Below, piece after piece: positions 14,114 to 18,954 of a DNA stretch of 18,954 bases. This DNA comes from JBBKWQ01 sp037969115. GTDB lineage: Bacteria > Actinomycetota > Acidimicrobiia > Acidimicrobiales > Ilumatobacteraceae. How positions within the stretch are numbered: the stretch's first letter is position 1; every line of letters starts with the position of its first letter. Made by a program: the position numbers and the translations under genes. The notes below the pieces were generated by a model. It was given only the letters and a program-made list of their open reading frames with translations, was not told where the DNA came from and did no database searches. The DNA lies in assembly GCA_037969115.1 (NCBI GenBank), contig JBBKWQ010000108.1, forward strand, positions 1-18,954, in the 5' to 3' direction.

Positions 14114-15042
14114 GCAGACTTCTTCGCCGCCGACTTCTTGGCCGGCTTCTTCGCAGCCACCCGAGCTGCCGGCTTCTTCGCTGCCGATTTCTTCTTGGCC
14201 GGAGAGCGCTTCGCCGCAGTCTTCACGACTGCGCCCGTCTTCGAGACCGGGTGACGACTCCGTGCCTCCTTGGCGGCGCTCACGCTCGCTTCGAGGGCCG
14301 CCATGAGATCGATCACGTTCGGCTTCTCCACCGGTGCCTCGGGCAGGACGAGTTCTTCGCCCGCAGCCTTCATCGCGATCAGGTCGAGCACCGATTCGCG
14401 GTACTCGTCGCGGTAGCGCTGCGGCTCGAACTCGGCCGCCAAGGACGCCACCAACGACTCGGCCATCGCGATTTCCTTCTTCGACACATCGATGTCGGCG
14501 AGACCGTGCAACTCCTCGATGTCGTCTGCTTCGACGACCTCGTCGGCGTAGGCCAATGTCGACATCACGAGTCTGCCGTCTTCGGCCCGAATCGCCGCGG
14601 TGTACTGCTTGTTGCGCATGACGAATCGTCCGATCGCGACCTTCCCGGACTCCTCCATCGCCCTCGCCAGCAGGACATAGGGCTTCGGATTGGCGCCGGG
14701 AGCCACGTGGTATGCGGTGTCGAAATACACGGGATCGATCTCATGGAGATCGACGAATTCCTCGAGATCGACCGTCTTGGTCGCCACCGGCACGAAGGGT
14801 TCGAGTTCGTCTGGGTCGACCACGACATAGCGGTCTTTGGCGACCTCGTAGCCCTTCACGATCTGATCGTCGGGCACTTCTTCGCCGTCGGCTGCCGACA
14901 CCTTCTTGTACTTGATGCGCGCCATCGTTCGGTTGTCGAGCTGGTTGAACGACACGTGCTTACGTTTCACGGCGTGGTACAGCTTCACGGGTATGGCAAC
15001 GAGGCCAAACGAGATCGTGCCAGTCCAGACGGGCCTTGCCAT
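14110..15042 (-). CDS. ku: Ku homodimeric DNA end-binding protein
   Basis: The 310-residue protein opens with MARPVWTGTISFGLVAIPVKLY, the bacterial Ku signature. The beta-barrel ring spans roughly 1-250 and includes NQLDNRTMARIKYKK, GYEVAKDRYVVVDPDELE and the AYADEV segment; the C-terminal minimal domain ends near LDLIAMKAAGEE. Residues after about 270 form a Lys/Ala/Pro tail of AAKK-, PAKK- and AKKSA-type repeats. This is a histone-H1-like extension known from several bacterial Ku proteins, where it increases DNA binding. Ku binds broken ends and recruits LigD, whose gene overlaps Ku's last codons. The promoter-like sequence at 15049-15077 and ATG 15042 fit a short or absent leader. The membrane-protein gene ends 31 bases upstream on the same strand. 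Confidence 0.95.
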   Translation of the reverse strand: MARPVWTGTISFGLVAIPVKLYHAVKRKHVSFNQLDNRTMARIKYKKVSAADGEEVPDDQIVKGYEVAKDRYVVVDPDELEPFVPVATKTVDLEEFVDLHEIDPVYFDTAYHVAPGANPKPYVLLARAMEESGKVAIGRFVMRNKQYTAAIRAEDGRLVMSTLAYADEVVEADDIEELHGLADIDVSKKEIAMAESLVASLAAEFEPQRYRDEYRESVLDLIAMKAAGEELVLPEAPVEKPNVIDLMAALEASVSAAKEARSRHPVSKTGAVVKTAAKRSPAKKKSAAKKPAARVAAKKPAKKSAAKKSA

Positions 15043-15048
15043 GGAGCC

Positions 15049-15077
15049 ATTCTGCCCGAACAGGCGCGCGATGTCAC
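15049..15077 (-). promoter_or_regulatory. Putative ku promoter GTGACA-N17-CAGAAT
   Basis: On the minus strand GTGACA (15077 to 15072) and CAGAAT (15054 to 15049) are 17 bases apart. CAGAAT lies 6 bases before ATG 15042. The -35 matches TTGACA at 5 of 6 positions and overlaps the stop codon of the upstream membrane-protein gene. It is the only pair in the window with a clear -35. Confidence 0.5.
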
Positions 15078-15949
15078 ACGTCGAGAACGGCTCGTGCCAC
15101 CAAATCGGTACCGAACGCCGTCAGAATCGCCAGATACAGCAGACCGGTCGCCGCCATCACGGCGGCGTACTGCCGCTCTTTCAACGCCGCCTTGGTGACG
15201 AAGACGAGCACGATCGTGGTGATGGCGCAGGCGCCCCAGAACCATCCGAGCGTGCCGCCCCAGCCGTCGTCGACCGAACCGGACCACACGCTGAACATCC
15301 CCGTCGGCAGGAGGAGAGCGATCACCTCGATCGGCCAGATCCATCCGAGTGCCGTGACGATCTCGTCGAGCAATCGGCGGGGCAGACCCGGCTGCACGAG
15401 GTACCAATGGCCGAGCAGCATGGCGTCGCTGACACACCCGAGGAACGCCGCACCGACGAAGATCCGCAGGAGCGAAACCGCCAGGTTGCCGTTGTTGCCC
15501 GACACGGCATCGGTCGATGCGGCGATCAAACCGATCGATCCGGCCACGACCGGAACGAGGTCCCATGCCGGATTGAACTCGGCACCCCGATGAGCGGCGG
15601 GTGCGGCGTCGGCGACATCGCGGTCGATACCCGTCATCGCTGCAACCCGCTCGGAACGGCGATCGTGCTCGGCAGCCTGCCCGCGCACACCTGCGCCCCG
15701 CCGTACGAACGACAAGATCAGTCCGGTCAGACAGCCGAGCACCACTCCCATCGATGCGACTTCGCGGATCGGAAGGTTGCCGTAGCGCAATCCCACCACC
15801 ACGGCACCGATCGCCAGCAGCAGGTACGTGCCGCGGAGCAGCCACCCGTATCCGAGCCCAACTTCTCGACGTCTGGTGGTGAACCAGCAGAACGCCATGC
15901 CGCCCGTCGCCCATTGCAGCAACACGGTGGCGGCGTCGAGGCGAATCAC
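15074..15949 (-). CDS. Polytopic membrane protein of unknown function (about 8 TM helices)
   Basis: I do not recognise a named family. The 291 residues contain about eight hydrophobic helices, near 6-23, 35-54, 64-82, 117-133, 143-172, 182-204, 217-241 and 252-280. A hydrophilic, charged loop (about 84-112) separates helices 3 and 4. Helix 5 ends in LLGHWYLVQP, a polar His-Trp-Tyr motif that could be functional. GTG 15949 is chosen because TACCCT lies 8 bases upstream and the first helix begins just after it. ATG 15982 would leave only 2 bases before the divergent lipoprotein start and would add a short basic tail. The longest frame, from 16153, is antisense to the lipoprotein gene. Ku lies 31 bases downstream, but a functional link is not shown. 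Heme- or quinone-related roles are possible guesses only. Confidence 0.7.
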   Translation of the reverse strand: MIRLDAATVLLQWATGGMAFCWFTTRRREVGLGYGWLLRGTYLLLAIGAVVVGLRYGNLPIREVASMGVVLGCLTGLILSFVRRGAGVRGQAAEHDRRSERVAAMTGIDRDVADAAPAAHRGAEFNPAWDLVPVVAGSIGLIAASTDAVSGNNGNLAVSLLRIFVGAAFLGCVSDAMLLGHWYLVQPGLPRRLLDEIVTALGWIWPIEVIALLLPTGMFSVWSGSVDDGWGGTLGWFWGACAITTIVLVFVTKAALKERQYAAVMAATGLLYLAILTAFGTDLVARAVLDV

Positions 15950-15957
15950 GGCGGTGC

Positions 15958-15975
15958 AGGGTAACCGCCTACGCT
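15958..15975. promoter_or_regulatory. Back-to-back -10 elements of the membrane-protein / lipoprotein pair
   Basis: TACCCT on the minus strand (15963 to 15958) is 8 bases from GTG 15949. TACGCT on the plus strand (15970-15975) is 9 bases from ATG 15985. Six bases separate them. The layout repeats that at 459-474 in a 35-base gap. No -35 elements are evident. Confidence 0.45.
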
Positions 15976-15984
15976 CAGTCATCC

Positions 15985-16617
15985 ATGTGTCGCCCCAATC
16001 GCGTGACCGCACGCCTCGCATCCACTGTCCTGGCGGCTTCACTGCTGACCTCCTGCATGCTCGGTCAGCGGCCGTCACTCGTGGAGTCGGCGTCGGTCGC
16101 CGACCCGGCAATCGCTGCGGTGATCGACAGGCTGGAAATGGCCGAATCGGCAACCTTCACCGCCACGTACACGATCACGAGCAAGTTCGGCGGCAACACG
16201 GCCGAGGCGACCGTCACGGCCGACGGCGGTCGCCGGTCGATCACCGTCGGCGACGTCCGATTTCTCCTCGAAGGTGCGGCGTCGTACACGTGTGACCTCG
16301 AGAACGCCGGCTGTATCGCTCAGATCGAGGACGCCCGGGTCAGCGATCTGCAGATCACCCACCGGTTCTGGGGACGCAGCACAGCGCAGCGACTCCGGAC
16401 CGACGCCAACCGGGCACTCGCGAATGGAGACGGCGCCACGATCGACATCGCCGAGTGGACCGCAACATGCGTCGAGGTCACGGTGCCGGGAGGGGTCAAG
16501 ACGTACTGCGCGCTGGACTCCGGGGTTCTGGCGCGCTACGACGGTGCCGACGTCAACATCGAGCTCACGTCGTACTCACCCGAGGCCGACGAGGCGTTGT
16601 TCAGCCAGGAGCGTTGA
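15985..16617 (+). CDS. Putative secreted lipoprotein, function unknown (210 aa)
   Basis: A basic N-terminus and hydrophobic helix end in LLTSC, a good lipobox with Cys24 as the lipidated residue. The mature part (about 25-210) is mostly beta-strand-like, with alternating Thr/Val/Ile segments such as ATFTATYTITSKFGG and ATVTADGG near 50-75. Four cysteines (in TCDLENAGC, and in TCVEV and TYC) could make two disulfides outside the membrane. The strand-rich layout recalls LolA/LppX-type lipid-binding lipoproteins, but similarity is too weak to assign. TACGCT 9 bases before ATG 15985 supports the start. The 3' end overlaps the convergent M24 peptidase gene by 17 bases, leaving no room for an intergenic terminator. 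Confidence 0.75.
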   Translation: MCRPNRVTARLASTVLAASLLTSCMLGQRPSLVESASVADPAIAAVIDRLEMAESATFTATYTITSKFGGNTAEATVTADGGRRSITVGDVRFLLEGAASYTCDLENAGCIAQIEDARVSDLQITHRFWGRSTAQRLRTDANRALANGDGATIDIAEWTATCVEVTVPGGVKTYCALDSGVLARYDGADVNIELTSYSPEADEALFSQER

Positions 16618-17707
16618 CGGCGATCAGGTGGTGATCGGAGTTGTTCACCGGGATGGGGCCCGACGCGCCGGCGACCACGATGTCTTCCAGTCGCATGCCC
16701 CACTTGCCTGGGATGTAGATGCCCGGCTCGATGCTGAACGCATGTCCGACCTCGAGCGGGAGCGAGTTGCCCTCGACGATGTAGGGATCCTCGTGGGCCT
16801 CCAGGCCGATGCCGTGACCGGTTCGGTGGATGAAGTACTCGCCGTACCCGGCCTCGGTGATGACTCGGCGTGCGGCTCGGTCGATCTCCTCGCACGGTGT
16901 TCCCACCACGGACGCCGCAACCGCCGTCTGCTGCGCCTCGAGGAGCACCGCATAGGCGTCGGCCACGTCGGACGCGATGTCCCCGGTGTACACGCAACGA
17001 GTGGTGTCCGAGCAGTATCCGTTCATCGTGCCGCCGAAATCGCACAACACGATCTCGTCTTCCCGAATGACCCGCGAGCCGGCATGATGATGCGGACTGG
17101 CGGCGTTCTCGCCCGCAGCCACGATCGCGAAGTTCACGACCTGGTGACCTTCGGCGACGATACGAGCTGAGAGATCGGCCGACACCTCGGCCTCGGAGCG
17201 GCCGACGAGCGAAATTGCGCCGGACTGCAGCTCCGCGGCGATGCGGTCGACGGCGGATCCGGCAGCGGCCAACGCGTCGAGCTCGGCCTGGTCCTTCATC
17301 ATGCGAAGTGGCCCGACCACGTCGACAGCACGTCGGTACTTCGCGCTGGGAATCCGAGGCAAGAGCTCGACCAGGAATCTGGCCCACATCTGGTCACCGA
17401 CCGCAACCGTCCGAGCGCTTCCGACCAGTGTGGCCACCAGTGCCGTCGGGTCGTCGGTCTCACCCCACGGCAACAGCTCGAACACACCCGGCTGTGGCTC
17501 GACTCGAGGTGCCTCCAACCCCGGAATGACCATCGTGGCATCACCGTCGGCGGGAACGACCAGCATGGTCAGGCGCTCGAGCGGCATCGCGTGATAGCCG
17601 GTCAGGTACGGCAGGTCGTGGCCGACCGAGAGCAGCAGCGTGTCGACACCCTGTTCCGCCATCGCGGCACGCACGCGGTCGAGTCGGTCGAGATAGATCT
17701 GGCTCAC
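16601..17707 (-). CDS. M24 family metallopeptidase (Xaa-Pro dipeptidase/aminopeptidase type)
   Basis: The 368-residue protein has a creatinase-like N-terminal domain (about 1-130; YLTGYHAMPLERLTMLVVP near 34-52) and a pita-bread catalytic domain (about 140-360). All five dinuclear-metal ligands are visible: D223 (CDFGG), D234 (CSDTTR), H298 (TGHGIGLEAHE), E327 (EPGIY) and E341 (RLEDIV). It should release an N-terminal residue before proline or cleave an X-Pro dipeptide. No signal peptide is seen, so it is cytosolic. GTG 17707 is preferred because SQIYLDRLDRVRAAM matches the usual N-terminus; a TTG at 17719 is the next upstream choice. No convincing -10 was found. The upstream same-strand gene ends 66 bases away. 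The 3' end overlaps the lipoprotein gene by 17 bases. Confidence 0.92.
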   Translation of the reverse strand: MSQIYLDRLDRVRAAMAEQGVDTLLLSVGHDLPYLTGYHAMPLERLTMLVVPADGDATMVIPGLEAPRVEPQPGVFELLPWGETDDPTALVATLVGSARTVAVGDQMWARFLVELLPRIPSAKYRRAVDVVGPLRMMKDQAELDALAAAGSAVDRIAAELQSGAISLVGRSEAEVSADLSARIVAEGHQVVNFAIVAAGENAASPHHHAGSRVIREDEIVLCDFGGTMNGYCSDTTRCVYTGDIASDVADAYAVLLEAQQTAVAASVVGTPCEEIDRAARRVITEAGYGEYFIHRTGHGIGLEAHEDPYIVEGNSLPLEVGHAFSIEPGIYIPGKWGMRLEDIVVAGASGPIPVNNSDHHLIAVNAPG

Positions 17708-17773
17708 GCCTTCAGTCAATCATGCGTCCGGGCGAAAGATCATGCTCGACGCAGTGTGACGACCGGGCAGGAC

Positions 17774-18954
17774 TCAGTCGGGCGCCGCCGTCGCCGCCGT
17801 GACATCCTCGACGACCTCGCCTTCCACGCCCACGTCGCCGTACCGCTCGTACCAGCTCGGCGGGAGGATTTCTTCCGCGTACGGTTCGCACGACGCGCCG
17901 GCGAGCCCCAGGTCGGCACAGATCACGGCCCGCGAGATCTGCCACACGCCGTTGTTGAGGTGAGCCGTTCCGTATCGACTGTTGAACAGTCCGTTCACCG
18001 TGTCGATGCTGTACCTGAACCACGCTTCCGTCGGGCTCGTGAAGACGAGTTCGTCGACGGAGTACGTCGCCGACGAAACGGACTCGCCGAAACCGCCTTC
18101 GCGTGCGGCAGCGATCGCTTCGTCGACACCGGTGTCGTCATCGAGGAGGTTGTCCGGCTTCTCGTCAGCCGGAATGGATTGGTCGACCAGCAACAAGAAG
18201 TTGGCACGAACTTCGGCCTCGGCCGCGGTCGCGTCGGCTGGTTGTTCGCCCGCATCGGGCAGCGCCGGGGGTGGCGGCTCACAGGCCTGCCGATATTCCG
18301 GATTGCGGTAGCGGTCGAGTTCGGCACTCGTCAGGCTCTGTGTGCCACTCGGGCCAACGAGTTCGAGTGTGTATGGGGCCTGGTAGGCACCTGTGCCGGG
18401 CGAGCGCAGCACGGCGTAGCCGTTGAGCAGCGCCGTCTCGTCGGAGGCACCGTCGTCCCAGACGACCCGCGCTGAGGTGGGGTCACCGGTTGCCTGTACG
18501 AGCGCCACACGGAGCGGTTGCTGATCGGCCCAGCCCAGGTCGAACACCGACACGTTCACACCGTGGAACGGCGTCTCGAACCATTCGGCACCCGACACGT
18601 CGATCACGCCCGGACCGGCGAATCCGAGGCGCAACTCGCCGCTGCCGAAGCAGAAATCCGCAGGCTGCCAGTCCGGCACCTCTGGGTAGTAGCCGTGCTC
18701 CCGGGTATCCCAGTTCGTGCCCCGAGACACCCGAAAGTACGACCCGTCGTCGATCGTTCGCTCATACACGAGCTCGTACTGCGGGTAGTTCTCTCCGTCG
18801 GCGAAGTCGGTCGCGGGGACCGCATTGGCAGGAGTCGTCGCTGCCACGGTCGCGCCGGCGGCACGGTCAGCGGCTTCGGCCTCCGCCTGCGCCCGGTCCG
18901 CCGAGGCGGCGGCACTCGCCTCCGCTTCGGCGCGGGCTGCTGCCTCCACGTCGG
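17774..18954 (-). CDS. Unassigned protein, Ala/Glu-rich N-part, possible NTF2-like C-part (5' end outside window)
   Basis: The frame is open to the right edge, so the true start lies outside. GTG 18949 is just an internal codon of a long Ala-rich stretch. The visible 393 residues begin with an Ala/Glu/Asp-rich helix (about 35 residues, probably coiled coil or spacer). A middle domain of about 180 residues follows, with many aromatic residues and strands (YPQYELVYERT, FRVSRGTNW, LRLGFAGPGVIDVSG). A Pro-rich linker (EPPPPALPDAG) precedes the C-terminal domain (about 115 residues). Its ending, TAHLNNGVWQISRAVICADL, resembles NTF2/SnoaL-like domains found at the C-terminus of actinobacterial surface proteins. 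Spacer-type composition suggests an exported or membrane-anchored protein whose anchor is beyond the edge. No function is claimed. Confidence 0.7.
   Translation of the reverse strand, partial: DVEAAARAEAEASAAASADRAQAEAEAADRAAGATVAATTPANAVPATDFADGENYPQYELVYERTIDDGSYFRVSRGTNWDTREHGYYPEVPDWQPADFCFGSGELRLGFAGPGVIDVSGAEWFETPFHGVNVSVFDLGWADQQPLRVALVQATGDPTSARVVWDDGASDETALLNGYAVLRSPGTGAYQAPYTLELVGPSGTQSLTSAELDRYRNPEYRQACEPPPPALPDAGEQPADATAAEAEVRANFLLLVDQSIPADEKPDNLLDDDTGVDEAIAAAREGGFGESVSSATYSVDELVFTSPTEAWFRYSIDTVNGLFNSRYGTAHLNNGVWQISRAVICADLGLAGASCEPYAEEILPPSWYERYGDVGVEGEVVEDVTAATAAPD

Noticed and set aside
14113..14250. Repeat-rich DNA as a possible satellite or CRISPR-like array
   Set aside because: It encodes the Lys/Ala/Pro tail of Ku in frame. 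The repetition is at protein level and has no regular spacer structure.
15983..15984. A 2-base divergent gap with two ATG codons (15982 minus, 15985 plus)
   Set aside because: It leaves no space for promoters. GTG 15949 has TACCCT 8 bases upstream and precedes the first membrane helix directly.
1..18954. Mobile element, phage, toxin-antitoxin or defence system
   Set aside because: No transposase, integrase, terminal repeats, nuclease-ATPase defence pairs or antitoxin-like genes are visible. Composition and codon style are even across the window.

Overview
The window is G+C-rich, gene-dense bacterial chromosome. It has the marks of a mycothiol- and F420-using actinomycete: a mycothiol-conjugate-amidase-type PIG-L hydrolase, an F420-type luciferase-like oxidoreductase, a Ku/LigD-polymerase end-joining pair, frequent GTG starts and many apparently leaderless genes. 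My guess is Actinomycetota of the Acidimicrobiia/Ilumatobacter type. That placement rests on gene style and was not checked by any search. I see no tRNA, rRNA, CRISPR array, insertion sequence, integrase or phage gene. No gap between genes exceeds about 110 bases.

Layout, left to right. (1) 1-452 (-) is the 5' part of an mca-like gene. It is divergent from a PEBP-family lipoprotein (483-1232, +), which is followed by a PAS-GGDEF-EAL protein (1257-3101, +) whose GGDEF motif is destroyed but whose I-site is kept. (2) 3121-3429 (DUF971 domain) and 3429-4376 (rhomboid protease with an N-terminal zinc finger) are translationally coupled. They converge on a YczE/YitT-type membrane protein (4387-5016, -). 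(3) A 76-aa hypothetical protein (5121-5351, +) converges on an LLM-class oxidoreductase (5367-6350, -). (4) An amidase (6492-7931, +), possibly preceded by a 13-codon leader ORF, and a VOC-family protein (7954-8337, +) look like one operon. An acyl-CoA synthetase (8389-9924, +) follows with its own promoter. (5) A GNAT acetyltransferase broken by a +1 frameshift (9985-10564, +) overlaps tail-to-tail with a PLP-dependent decarboxylase/S1P-lyase-like gene (10546-11799, -). (6) On the minus strand come a beta-lactamase-fold serine hydrolase (11878-13140), a stand-alone LigD polymerase domain (13211-14113), Ku (14110-15042) and an unassigned eight-helix membrane protein (15074-15949). Ku and LigD overlap as GTGA and form the non-homologous end-joining module. 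(7) A small lipoprotein (15985-16617, +) diverges from the membrane protein and overlaps tail-to-tail with an M24 metallopeptidase (16601-17707, -). An unassigned, 5'-truncated, Ala/Glu-rich protein (17774-18954, -) reaches the right edge.

The most consistent non-coding signal is a TANNNT -10-like hexamer 6-9 bases before the start codon of transcription-unit-leading genes, as expected of leaderless mRNAs. Genes inside operons instead carry Shine-Dalgarno sequences or stop/start overlaps. At two divergent pairs (453-482 and 15950-15984) the whole intergenic space is 30-35 bases and holds two back-to-back -10 boxes. I found no convincing undescribed multi-gene system. The better leads are the degenerate c-di-GMP protein, the putative amidase leader peptide, the back-to-back promoters and the frameshifted acetyltransferase.
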